From an uncultured Desulfuromonadales bacterium (lineage in GTDB: Bacteria; Desulfobacterota; Desulfuromonadia; Desulfuromonadales; Geopsychrobacteraceae), in the NCBI GenBank assembly GCA_947259685.1, contig CAMYNC010000023.1, forward strand, positions 1-33,566: a DNA stretch of 33,566 bases, written 5' to 3'. This document shows, one piece after another, positions 1 through 7,667 of the stretch. The notes beneath the pieces were generated by a model. That model was not told where the DNA came from and did not search any database. It saw only the letters and a program-made list of their open reading frames with translations. Both the position numbers and the translations under genes were made by a program. The number at the start of each line of letters is the position of its first letter. Within the stretch, counting starts at the first letter, position 1.

Positions 1-2
1 CA

Positions 3-113
3 CCCGAAGCCAGATACGAATACGTGGTTGCTAGTATCGATGTCAAAGAACAGAGATTGAAACTCTTTCTGGACAAAACCCAGATCGAGGAATTTGATTT
101 CAAAATAAAATAA
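3..113 (+). CDS. C-terminal end of a protein, possibly a transposase (partial)
   Basis: An open frame runs in from the left edge and stops at TAA 111-113, giving about 36 residues rich in alternating hydrophobic and charged positions (RYEYVVASIDVKEQ then LKLFLD and EEFDFKIK). This looks like a small beta-barrel such as the C-terminal domain of Mu/IS-type DDE transposases, but the fragment is too short to be sure. The strongest support is context: 12 bases after the stop there are two tandem-like 21-bp repeats that look like the terminal binding sites of an insertion element. The region is AT-rich relative to the genes that follow. It could also be the tail of an unrelated protein. The IS family is not assigned. 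Confidence 0.4.
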   Translation, partial: PEARYEYVVASIDVKEQRLKLFLDKTQIEEFDFKIK

Positions 114-124
114 ATCAAGTTGAG

Positions 125-174
125 TGTGCACGATGTTGTGGCACTAAAATATGTGCACGATGTACTGGCACTCA
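125..174. mobile_element. Putative right end of an insertion sequence with two terminal repeats
   Basis: Positions 125-145 and 152-172 are direct repeats matching at 19 of 21 bases. Both begin TGTGCACGATGT and end GGCACT, and they start 27 bases apart. The segment ends in CA at 173-174, so read from the outside it begins TGAGTGCCAG. Multiple about 20-bp repeats with TG/CA tips are known at the ends of IS21-like and some Mu-like elements. The left end lies outside the window, so the element's length and completeness are unknown. Confidence 0.4.
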
Positions 175-178
175 ACAC

Positions 179-361
179 TTAGGCTTTAATATCGATATGC
201 AGCCCTTTGCCGGTCTGCTCGGCGATGGAGTTCCGCTGCTGTTCGCTCTGCTGATTCTGGTCGGTTTTTGCCAGAGTCTTGGTCAACACATCAAAACCGG
301 CCTGGGTTTGGTTATTGGCTACCCCTTGAGCCGCAGAACTCACTGTGCCTGAAATTTCCAT
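179..361 (-). CDS. Small YjfB-like putative motility protein
   Basis: A 60-residue protein starting MEISGTVSSAAQG and ending GLHIDIKA. The start MEIS/MDI, a central VLTKTL segment, a Gln-rich low-complexity stretch (QNQQSEQQ) and the ending G..IDIKA fit the small YjfB-type family annotated as putative motility protein. The molecular role of that family is not established. The start is supported by AAAGGAG seven bases upstream of the ATG. The gene sits alone, between the insertion-sequence-like end and the sucA operon, on the opposite strand. Its stop lies only a few bases from the putative element end, so an insertion may have landed immediately downstream of it. No flagellar gene is nearby. 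Confidence 0.6.
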   Translation of the reverse strand: MEISGTVSSAAQGVANNQTQAGFDVLTKTLAKTDQNQQSEQQRNSIAEQTGKGLHIDIKA

Positions 362-516
362 GCGTCGCTCCTTTCCACCGCTGCCTGCTGAGCAAGCGTT
401 GCCTGTTTTCCATGACTGATTGGTACCATTTATAGCAATTCAAAGTCAAGGAATTTTAAGCTTTCATTAATGTTTGTTTTCAAATTTCTAGCTTTGCCAA
501 TCATAACAATGCCTTA

Positions 517-545
517 TTGCAGCCGATGAATGGCTGCTCTATACT
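517..545 (+). promoter_or_regulatory. Sigma-70 promoter of the sucA operon with overlapping dyad
   Basis: TTGCAG (517-522), a 17-bp spacer and TATACT (540-545) form a near-consensus promoter about 65 bases before sucA. A perfect 6-bp inverted repeat, GCAGCC (519-524) and GGCTGC (532-537), covers the end of the -35 and most of the spacer. That is where a repressor would block RNA polymerase. No regulator can be named from the sequence. Confidence 0.6.
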
Positions 546-610
546 TGTAAAGTTCGGCCAAATGTCAAGCTATCGCCAGCGCATGACCAGATTAGGATGG
601 GACCCTATCC

Positions 611-3295
611 ATGACCTCACTTGAAAATATCAGCCCCCAATGGATTGAAGTACAATTTCAACTTTACCAGCAGAATCCTGACCAGCTCAGCGAAGAATGG
701 CGAAGGTTTTTCCAGGGCTTTGAATTGGGGCTGGAGAGCAGTCGCACGGCCGCACCGGACCACAAACCGGCGGCCGTGCAGTCGTTGATCCGTCGCTACC
801 GGGAAATCGGTCATTTTTACGCCTGTGTCGACCCACTCACCCCCTGCGAGTTGAACCACCCAATGTTGCAGCTGAGCGAATTCGGTTTACAGGAAAGCGA
901 TCTTGCGCGCCAGTTCGCCACCGATCAATTTATTCTGCCGAACGCTACTCTGAAAGAGATCGTGGAGACGCTGCAAGAGACCTATTGTCGCGCGTTCGGC
1001 GCAGAATTCATGCATATTCCGATTCCCGAAGAACGGCAGTGGCTGCAACAGCGGATGGAGGCCTCGCGCAATCGTCCGGAATTGAGCCGCGAAAAGAAAC
1101 TCGCCACCCAGAAAATGCTGTTGCAGGCAACCCGTTTTGAAACTTTTCTGCACCGGAAATTTGTCGGCCAGAAGCGGTTTTCTCTGGAAGGGGCAGAATC
1201 GGTGATCCCGCTACTCGACCATGTTATTGAACGTTCGACCAGCCTGGCCCTGCAGCACGTAATTATCGGCATGGCCCACCGCGGCCGATTGAATATTCTG
1301 GCGAACATTTTTCAGAAGCCGCTGGAAAATATTTTTGCCGAATTCGCTGACAATGAAACCTTTCATATCGTTGGCGAAGGCGATGTCAAATACCATAAGG
1401 GCTTTTCCACCGACCGCTACTTCAAGGACGGTTGCATCCATATCTCCCTGGCCTCTAATCCCAGTCATCTGGAAGCGGTTGATCCGGTGGTCGAAGGCAA
1501 GTGCCGAGCCCGCCAGGACTCCCTGGGCAATGGTGCCGAACAACAGGTCCTGCCGCTCTTGATCCATGGGGATGCAGCCTTCGCCGGCCAGGGAATCGTT
1601 GCCGAAACCCTCAACCTGTCGCAGCTGGAAGGTTATCGGACCGGCGGCACTTTGCATATCGTCATCAATAATCAGATCGGTTTTACCACACTGCCGGTAG
1701 ATGCCCGTTCGACCTGCTATCCGACCGATATAGCGAAGATGCTGATGTCACCGATTTTCCACGTGCATGGCGATGACCCCGAGGCGCTGCTGCAGGCCGC
1801 TGACCTGGCTCTGGAATTCCGTCAGAAATTTCGTAAGGACGTGGTGATCGAAGTGATCTGTTATCGTCGACATGGACACAACGAAGGCGACGAGCCCTTT
1901 TTCACCCAGCCGCTGATGTACGAGAAAATCCGTAACCAGCTGCCTACCGCTGACCTCTATCGCAGTCAGCTACAGCAGGAAGGGATTTCGGAAGCGGAAC
2001 TGCAGGCACTTGCCGATCAAGTGGACAGCCAACTTGAAGAGGCCCTGCAACGAACCCCCCAGCGTGTTTCAGAAGGCTTTCTGATGAAATGGGCCGAGGT
2101 GCAGCGGGAATTCAGTTTCACCCCCACCGCTACCGGCGTTCAATCGCAGACGCTGAACGAGTTAAGCATCTCCCTGGCGACACCGCCTGAAAATTTCAGC
2201 CCGCACCGGAAGATTACTGCGTTACTCGCCAAACGGCAGCAAGCGGTGGCCGCAGGCGGTCCGCTCGACTGGGGGACAGCGGAATCCCTGGCCTATGCCA
2301 GCCTGGTGCATGAGGGCACTTCGGTCCGCCTGTCCGGACAGGACAGCCGTCGCGGCACCTTTAACCATCGGCATGCCACGCTAACCGACAGCCACACCGG
2401 CAAAGGGTACACCCCGCTGAGCAAGATTGCCGAAGAGGCCGGTTGCCAATTCCATGTTTTTAACAGCATGCTCTCTGAAGCGGCGGTACTCGGCTTTGAA
2501 TACGGCTATTCCGTCGAGACCCCCCACGGGCTAACCATCTGGGAAGCGCAGTTCGGCGATTTTGCCAATGGCGCCCAAGTGATCATCGATCAATTTATCG
2601 CCAGCAGTATGACCAAATGGGACCGCTCAACGGGCCTGACAATGTTTTTACCGCACGGCTACGAGGGGCAGGGGCCGGAACACTCAAGCGCCCGGATTGA
2701 GCGCTACCTGCAGCTGTGTGCCGATAACAACCTGCTGGTGGTCAACCCGAGCACCCCGGCACAACTCTTCCACTTGTTGCGGCGACAGGTCCGCACTCCC
2801 TACCGTAGACCATTGATTGTCTTCACCCCCAAAGCCTTGCTTCGTCACCCGCTGTGCGTCTCATCGGTGGCTGAGCTGACTGAGGGGCTGTTTCAGGAAA
2901 TCATTCCGGATCAACTTGCCGCTGAGAATTGTCGGCGAATTCTGCTTTGCTGCGGTAAGATCTACTACGATCTCCTGCAATATCGTAGCGAACAACAGAT
3001 CGAGGATGTCGCGCTGGTGAGGATCGAGCAAATCTACCCGCTGCATCAAGAGCGTCTGAGAGAGATCATCGGCCGGTATCGGCAGACCGCTGAACTGTTC
3101 TGGATCCAGGAAGAGACCGGCAATGGCGGGGCCTGGGATCACCTGCGACCGCAATTGACCCAGCTGTTCGGCAAAGAACCGGTGTACGTCGGCCGAAAGC
3201 GCGCCGCCAGCCCGGCGGTTGGTTCCCACCGCGTGCACAAACTGGAACAACAACGGATTATTGAGGCTGCCTTTGCTTCAGCCAAGGAGGAATAA
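611..3295 (+). CDS. sucA: 2-oxoglutarate dehydrogenase E1 component
   Basis: Thiamine-diphosphate E1 subunit that decarboxylates 2-oxoglutarate and passes the succinyl group to E2-bound lipoate in the TCA cycle. The 894 residues match the usual family length. An N-terminal E2-binding segment (NISPQWIEVQFQLY and EEWRRFF, residues 5-35) is followed by GMAHRGRLN near 221, HGDAAFAGQG at 319, the ThDP/Mg motif region ending INNQIGF near 355, and HGYEGQGPEHSSAR at 682, then the C-terminal domain. These are OGDH motifs, not those of pyruvate dehydrogenase E1. ATG 611 follows a weak SD (AGGATGG). The gene is first in an operon: sucB starts five bases after its stop and uses an SD inside its last codons. 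Nothing appears truncated or missing. Confidence 0.95.
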   Translation: MTSLENISPQWIEVQFQLYQQNPDQLSEEWRRFFQGFELGLESSRTAAPDHKPAAVQSLIRRYREIGHFYACVDPLTPCELNHPMLQLSEFGLQESDLARQFATDQFILPNATLKEIVETLQETYCRAFGAEFMHIPIPEERQWLQQRMEASRNRPELSREKKLATQKMLLQATRFETFLHRKFVGQKRFSLEGAESVIPLLDHVIERSTSLALQHVIIGMAHRGRLNILANIFQKPLENIFAEFADNETFHIVGEGDVKYHKGFSTDRYFKDGCIHISLASNPSHLEAVDPVVEGKCRARQDSLGNGAEQQVLPLLIHGDAAFAGQGIVAETLNLSQLEGYRTGGTLHIVINNQIGFTTLPVDARSTCYPTDIAKMLMSPIFHVHGDDPEALLQAADLALEFRQKFRKDVVIEVICYRRHGHNEGDEPFFTQPLMYEKIRNQLPTADLYRSQLQQEGISEAELQALADQVDSQLEEALQRTPQRVSEGFLMKWAEVQREFSFTPTATGVQSQTLNELSISLATPPENFSPHRKITALLAKRQQAVAAGGPLDWGTAESLAYASLVHEGTSVRLSGQDSRRGTFNHRHATLTDSHTGKGYTPLSKIAEEAGCQFHVFNSMLSEAAVLGFEYGYSVETPHGLTIWEAQFGDFANGAQVIIDQFIASSMTKWDRSTGLTMFLPHGYEGQGPEHSSARIERYLQLCADNNLLVVNPSTPAQLFHLLRRQVRTPYRRPLIVFTPKALLRHPLCVSSVAELTEGLFQEIIPDQLAAENCRRILLCCGKIYYDLLQYRSEQQIEDVALVRIEQIYPLHQERLREIIGRYRQTAELFWIQEETGNGGAWDHLRPQLTQLFGKEPVYVGRKRAASPAVGSHRVHKLEQQRIIEAAFASAKEE

Positions 3296-3300
3296 CGCAG

Positions 3301-4575
3301 ATGGATATCATCGTTCCGCAGGTCGGCGAATCGATTGTTGAAGCTGAAATCGGCCAATGGTTCAAGCAGGATGGCGACCAGGTTGAAAAAGATGAACTGT
3401 TGCTCGAACTGGAGACGGAGAAGATCAATGTCGAACTGAACGCAGATGCTTCCGGAAAACTGAGCATCCTGGTTCAGGAAGGCGACACGGTGAAAATCGG
3501 TGCGCTGGTCGGTAAGATCGACGAATCTGCCGTTGCATCCTCAGCGACAGAGCAGAGCAGCAAGCCGCCAGAGACGATTGCTGAGCCGTTGGCCGAACCG
3601 AACAAGGAGATCGCCGAGCCGACCAGCAGCCAGCCAGCAGAAGACTCTGCCGGAGATCAGCAGCAACCGCCGATGAACCCGGCAGTGGCCAAACTGGCAG
3701 CCGAACGCAACATCGACCTGAGGACCATTAAAGGTAGCGGCCGCGGCGGCCGAATCCTGGTAGATGATCTCCCCGAGGCCGGTCACCAACCCAAACCGGC
3801 GACTGATGCCGAACCACCAGAACCGCCAACAGCTCTGCAGCCAGCGGCCTCAGCAGCACCTACCGACCAGCAGGATGCCCGGGTCAAACGGGTGCCGATG
3901 ACCCAGATCCGCAAAAAAATTGCTGCCCGGCTGCTGATGGCGCGCCAGCAGACGGCCATGCTAACCACCTTCAACGAAATCGACATGAGTCGGGTCATCT
4001 CCCTGCGCAACAGCCACAAGGCCGCTTTCGAGAAAAAACATGGCGTACCGCTCGGGTTCATGTCCTTCTTCGTCAAGGCCAGCGCCGAATCACTCAAAGA
4101 GTTTGCCGAGGTCAATGCCCAGATCGATGGGGATGACATCGTTTATCACCAGTATTACGATATCGGTGTCGCGGTCGGCAGCAAACGGGGACTGGTGGTG
4201 CCGGTGATTCGCGGTGCGGAGAGTTTACATTTCGATGAAATCGAAAAAACCATCCGCGACTTTGCCGCCCGTGCCGACAGCGGCAAACTCACCCTGGATG
4301 ATTTAACCGGCGGCACCTTTACCATCAGTAACGGCGGCATTTATGGATCGGTTCTGTCCACTCCGCTGCTCAACCCACCACAGAGCGCCATCCTTGGCAT
4401 GCATGCCATTCAGGATCGGGCGGTTGTCATTGATGGGGAAATCGTCATCCGGCCAATAATGAATGTCGCCCTAAGTTATGATCACCGAATTATCGATGGC
4501 AAAGAAGCGGTCAGCTTTTTGAAGCGGATCAAAACCTACATTGAAGACCCGGAAGAGATGCTACTGGAAATGTAA
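3301..4575 (+). CDS. sucB: Dihydrolipoyl succinyltransferase (E2 of 2-oxoglutarate dehydrogenase)
   Basis: Core subunit that carries the succinyl group on lipoyl-lysine and transfers it to CoA. One lipoyl domain spans residues 1-76, with the attachment lysine K41 in the ETEKI motif. A long Ala/Pro/Glu linker follows, then a peripheral subunit-binding domain at about 122-155 (NPAVAKLAAERNIDL, GSGRGGR), a second linker, and the catalytic domain from about 195. The domain ends with the acyltransferase signature YDHRIIDGKEAV, whose His and Asp are catalytic. The single lipoyl domain and 424 residues are typical of SucB. AAGGAGG lies ten bases upstream of the ATG, within the sucA stop region, so the two genes are probably translationally linked. 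A short hairpin (CCGCTG/CAGCGG, near 4587-4600) separates it from lpd. Confidence 0.95.
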   Translation: MDIIVPQVGESIVEAEIGQWFKQDGDQVEKDELLLELETEKINVELNADASGKLSILVQEGDTVKIGALVGKIDESAVASSATEQSSKPPETIAEPLAEPNKEIAEPTSSQPAEDSAGDQQQPPMNPAVAKLAAERNIDLRTIKGSGRGGRILVDDLPEAGHQPKPATDAEPPEPPTALQPAASAAPTDQQDARVKRVPMTQIRKKIAARLLMARQQTAMLTTFNEIDMSRVISLRNSHKAAFEKKHGVPLGFMSFFVKASAESLKEFAEVNAQIDGDDIVYHQYYDIGVAVGSKRGLVVPVIRGAESLHFDEIEKTIRDFAARADSGKLTLDDLTGGTFTISNGGIYGSVLSTPLLNPPQSAILGMHAIQDRAVVIDGEIVIRPIMNVALSYDHRIIDGKEAVSFLKRIKTYIEDPEEMLLEM

Positions 4576-4622
4576 TCCCTGCCGCACCGCTGCACAGCGG
4601 CGGCTGCAAAAGGAGTGAAGAA

Positions 4623-6023
4623 ATGTCTGATCAGACTTTCGAGCTGATTGTCATCGGAGCCGGCCCGGGCGGTTATGTGGCGGCGATTCGAGCGGCCCAG
4701 TTAGGACTGAACGTCGCCATCATCGAGAAACGGGACAGCCTCGGTGGGGTCTGCCTGAACGAAGGTTGTATTCCGAGCAAGGCGCTGCTGGAATCGAGTG
4801 AGCACTTTTTCCGCACCCGGCATGAGTTCGCTGAACACGGCATCGAGGTCAGCGGAGCCAAGCTGAACCTTGGCCAGATGATGACCCGCAAGCAAGGTAT
4901 CATCGACAAACTGACCAGCGGCATTGCCGGGCTGATGAAAAAAAATAAGATCAGCACCTTTAATGGCGCAGCCGAACTGCTGGCGGCCGGCCGAGTCAGA
5001 GTTACAAGCCGCGAAACCACGACCGAGTTGGCAGCTAAGTCGATTCTGCTGGCGACCGGTAGCGAGGCAATCGAGCTGCCGCATCTGCCCTTTGACGGCG
5101 AAAAAATCATTAATGCCCGCGAGGCCCTCAGTCTAACCAAGGTCCCCAAACGGCTGCTAGTGGTCGGCGCAGGAGTCATCGGTCTTGAGATGGGCTCGGT
5201 CTGGAGCCGTCTGGGCTCTGAGGTCACGGTAGTCGAAATGCTGCCGCAGATTCTGCCGCAAAGCGATCCACAATTAGCCCAGATGCTCCAACGCAGCCTG
5301 AAGAAACAGGGGCTGTCGATTCTGCTGGAAACCCGGCTGGAGGCTATCGAGCAAACCGCTGATGGCATCAACGCCAACCTGAGCAGCAAAAAGGGTGAAC
5401 AGCAACTGTTCTGCGATCAAATCCTGGTGGCGACCGGCCGCCGCGCCCAGACCAGAGGCCTGGGACTGGAGAATGTCGGTCTGGTGCCGAACCAGCAAGG
5501 GCAACTTGAGGTCGATGAGAATTTCCAGACCAAAACACCCGGCATCTATGCCATCGGCGATCTGGTTCCCGGCCCGATGTTGGCACATAAGGCGAGCGAC
5601 GAAGGGGTCGTGTTCGCTGAACGACTGGTCGGACAAAAATCTGCCGTAAACTACCAAGCCATTCCAGCGGTCACCTACACCTGGCCGGAAGTGGCATCCG
5701 TCGGGCGCAGCGAGGCGGGCTTGAAAGCCGAGCAGATCGCCTATCAGGCAGGTAAGTTCTTTTTCGCCGCCAGCGGCCGGGCGCTGTGCAACGGCACCAG
5801 CGATGGCTTTATCAAGGTATTGGCGAGCCCGGAGAGCGGTCGAATTCTCGGTGTGCATATTGTCGGACCACACGCCTCGGAACTGATCGCCGAAGCCACC
5901 ACAGTCATTTCTTTTGGCGGCAGTATTCAGGATCTGGCGGTCACCAGCCATGCCCATCCGACCCTGGCGGAAGCGCTCAAAGAAGCCGCCTTAGCTGCAG
6001 CCGGTGAAGCGATTCACGCCTGA
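4623..6023 (+). CDS. lpdA: Dihydrolipoyl dehydrogenase (E3)
   Basis: FAD enzyme that reoxidises dihydrolipoamide and makes NADH. It serves the OGDH complex encoded just upstream and possibly other 2-oxoacid or glycine-cleavage complexes. The 466 residues begin with the FAD-binding GAGPGGYVAA motif at 12-21. The redox disulfide pair is C44 and C49 (GGVCLNEGCIPSK). The NAD-binding GAGVIGLEMG segment lies near 180. The second FAD motif (IYAIGDLVPGPMLAHKA) lies near 310. The C-terminal catalytic dyad is H445 and E450 in HAHPTLAEALKEA. A strong SD (AAAAGGAG) precedes the ATG. It is the last gene of the sucA operon, followed by a hairpin with a T-run at 6068-6103. Confidence 0.94.
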   Translation: MSDQTFELIVIGAGPGGYVAAIRAAQLGLNVAIIEKRDSLGGVCLNEGCIPSKALLESSEHFFRTRHEFAEHGIEVSGAKLNLGQMMTRKQGIIDKLTSGIAGLMKKNKISTFNGAAELLAAGRVRVTSRETTTELAAKSILLATGSEAIELPHLPFDGEKIINAREALSLTKVPKRLLVVGAGVIGLEMGSVWSRLGSEVTVVEMLPQILPQSDPQLAQMLQRSLKKQGLSILLETRLEAIEQTADGINANLSSKKGEQQLFCDQILVATGRRAQTRGLGLENVGLVPNQQGQLEVDENFQTKTPGIYAIGDLVPGPMLAHKASDEGVVFAERLVGQKSAVNYQAIPAVTYTWPEVASVGRSEAGLKAEQIAYQAGKFFFAASGRALCNGTSDGFIKVLASPESGRILGVHIVGPHASELIAEATTVISFGGSIQDLAVTSHAHPTLAEALKEAALAAAGEAIHA

Positions 6024-6032
6024 TTCACACCC

Positions 6033-6061
6033 TTGACAAAATTCTGGTCAGGGTCGACAAT
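6033..6061 (+). promoter_or_regulatory. Candidate sigma-70 promoter for the M23 peptidase gene
   Basis: A consensus TTGACA (6033-6038), a 17-bp spacer and GACAAT (6056-6061) lie just after the lpd stop. The predicted transcription start falls at about 6068, exactly where the terminator-like hairpin begins. An imperfect dyad (ACCCTTGAC ... GTCAGGGT, 6029-6054) overlaps the -35. Confidence 0.4.
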
Positions 6062-6067
6062 CCCCCG

Positions 6068-6103
6068 TCGTGACAGCATCAATAAGCTGTCACGATGTTT
6101 TTT
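6068..6103 (+). terminator. Rho-independent terminator of sucA-sucB-lpd
   Basis: A perfect 10-bp stem, TCGTGACAGC (6068-6077) with GCTGTCACGA (6086-6095), and an 8-base loop are followed by TG and six T. It sits 44 bases after the lpd stop. Confidence 0.85.
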
Positions 6104-6133
6104 CATCACTAAATAACTCATAGAGGATAAAAA

Positions 6134-7438
6134 TTGAAATCACTGAAGAAGTTCCTGCTGATGGTGACCCTCGGTGCCATGGTCGCCGCTGGGGTTTTCT
6201 ATTTCCGGGACACCCAAGGCCCGGTGCTCAACCTGATGCCCTCCAGTGGACCGATTTCAGCAAAAACCCCATTGCTGCTCGGCCTGACAGACGACGGATT
6301 GGGGCTGAAAAACGTCCAGGTCACGGTCATTCAGAATGGCAACCGCCTGCCGTTGGCGAATCAGACCTTCCCGCCGCAAACTGGCGAGACTCAAGTTCAA
6401 TTGAACCTTGCCGCGCTGAAAATCAAGGACGGCCCGATTCAGGTTGAAGTTCTGGCCGGGGATCAGTCGATCTACCACCTGGGCAAGGGGAATAGCTCGC
6501 AGCAGCTGTACAATCTGAGCTACGATACCCGGCCGCCGATTATTTCTACCTTGAGTAAAGCCCACAACCTGACCAAGGGCGGCAGCGGTCTGGTGAGTTA
6601 CCGGTTAAATGAAGAGGTGGAAGAAACCGGGCTGAAGATCGGCGAGCAGGTTTTTCCGGCCTTCTTGCAGGAGGACGGTGTTTATGTCAGCCTGTTCGCC
6701 TACCCCTATAACATGCGCGAAAACAATTTTGTTCCGCGCATCTATGCCGTCGACCTGGCCGGCAACGAACGGCAATCGGGGATTTACTACCGGGCCAACA
6801 ATAAAAAGTTTCGTAAACGCAAGATCAACCTGAGCCAGAACTTTCTACAGCAGAAAACTCCCGAATTCGAACCGCTGGTACCGGAGGTCGGTGAGCCGAT
6901 CGATACCTTTCTTTACGTAAATCGTGAAATCCGCCAGCAAAACCGTGAGAAGATGGTCGAACTGGCGAAAAACACCGCCGCCAGCCCGTTATGGCAGGGA
7001 AAATTTCTGCGTATGCCGCGGTCTTCCGAGCTGGCCTTGTTTGCCGACTACCGCAGCTACCACTACAAAGGAAAACAAGTAGATGAAGCGGTTCATCTCG
7101 GCTACGACCTGGCCTCAGTGGCCCAGGCCGAGGTCCCGGTAGCCAACCACGGTGAAGTCGTCTGGGCCGACTATCTGGGGATCTATGGGCTATGTATCGT
7201 CATCGATCACGGGCTCGGCCTACAGACCCTGTATGCTCACATGAGCCAACTCGAGGTGCAACTGGGCGATACAGTCGTCCGCGGCCAGATTCTTGGTCGC
7301 AGCGGCGCAACCGGCATGGCAGGCGGCGATCATCTGCACTACGGCGTGTTCGTCTCTGGAATCGCGGTGCAACCTCTGGAATGGTGGGATGCAAAGTGGC
7401 TGGAGAACAACATCGACAGCAAACTGCGATCGGAATAG
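6134..7438 (+). CDS. Membrane-anchored M23-family (LytM) metallopeptidase
   Basis: Probable peptidoglycan endopeptidase facing the periplasm. The protein has 434 residues. One N-terminal transmembrane anchor spans about residues 5-24. A long region of beta-rich, Ig-like character follows (about 30-220), then a charged linker. The C-terminal M23 domain (about 315-420) keeps all zinc and catalytic residues: H321 and D325 (HLGYD), H369 (LYAHMS), and H400 and H402 (DHLHYG). It is therefore likely an active enzyme and not one of the degenerate LytM activators. The start is TTG at 6134, preceded by AGAGGA; no better in-frame ATG precedes the membrane segment. The lpd terminator lies just upstream, so the gene probably has its own promoter. 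The exact cell-wall bond cut cannot be told from sequence. Confidence 0.85.
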   Translation: MKSLKKFLLMVTLGAMVAAGVFYFRDTQGPVLNLMPSSGPISAKTPLLLGLTDDGLGLKNVQVTVIQNGNRLPLANQTFPPQTGETQVQLNLAALKIKDGPIQVEVLAGDQSIYHLGKGNSSQQLYNLSYDTRPPIISTLSKAHNLTKGGSGLVSYRLNEEVEETGLKIGEQVFPAFLQEDGVYVSLFAYPYNMRENNFVPRIYAVDLAGNERQSGIYYRANNKKFRKRKINLSQNFLQQKTPEFEPLVPEVGEPIDTFLYVNREIRQQNREKMVELAKNTAASPLWQGKFLRMPRSSELALFADYRSYHYKGKQVDEAVHLGYDLASVAQAEVPVANHGEVVWADYLGIYGLCIVIDHGLGLQTLYAHMSQLEVQLGDTVVRGQILGRSGATGMAGGDHLHYGVFVSGIAVQPLEWWDAKWLENNIDSKLRSE

Positions 7439-7456
7439 ACTGTTGCTAACCAACCA

Positions 7457-7493
7457 AGCGCTCAGGTCTGCCACAGTTGCACATCTGAGCGCT
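7457..7493. terminator. Hairpin after the M23 gene, possible terminator
   Basis: A 9-bp inverted repeat, AGCGCTCAG (7457-7465) and CTGAGCGCT (7485-7493), with a 19-base loop lies 18 bases after the peptidase stop. The following bases (AATTCTTGG) are only weakly T-rich, so termination is uncertain. Confidence 0.35.
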
Positions 7494-7524
7494 AATTCTT
7501 GGATTGATTAAGCGTTTCAATAAT

Positions 7525-7633
7525 CTGAGCTGCACCCAAAAGGCTCAGCGGTGATTTTCGTAGTGCCCAGGCAATTCAATGGCTGGCGCTATGCGCTGCC
7601 GGAGCCTCACTGACTCAGGTGATCATATGACCT
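7525..7633 (+). promoter_or_regulatory. Leader of the BMP importer operon: hairpin and imperfect dyad
   Basis: The 229 bases between the peptidase and the importer hold a second hairpin, CTGAGC (7525-7530) and GCTCAG (7543-7548), and an imperfect dyad AGGTGATCATATGACCT at 7617-7633. No convincing -35/-10 pair was found. I looked for a purine riboswitch core and did not recognise one. These are candidate control sites only. Confidence 0.25.
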
Positions 7634-7667
7634 TACCCCAGATTCCTTTTTAGAAAGGATGCTCCAG

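Noticed and set aside
4576..4622. Terminator between sucB and lpd
   Set aside because: The short CCGCTG/CAGCGG hairpin has no T-run and lpd follows at once with a strong SD, so the operon is likely continuous.
4673..5389. 238-residue open frame antisense to lpd
   Set aside because: Shadow of a GC-rich coding region; Ser/Arg-rich with no recognisable domain.
7439..7667. Purine riboswitch before the importer-xpt operon
   Set aside because: Expected because many xpt operons have one, but the conserved three-way junction core was not recognised; only simple hairpins were seen.
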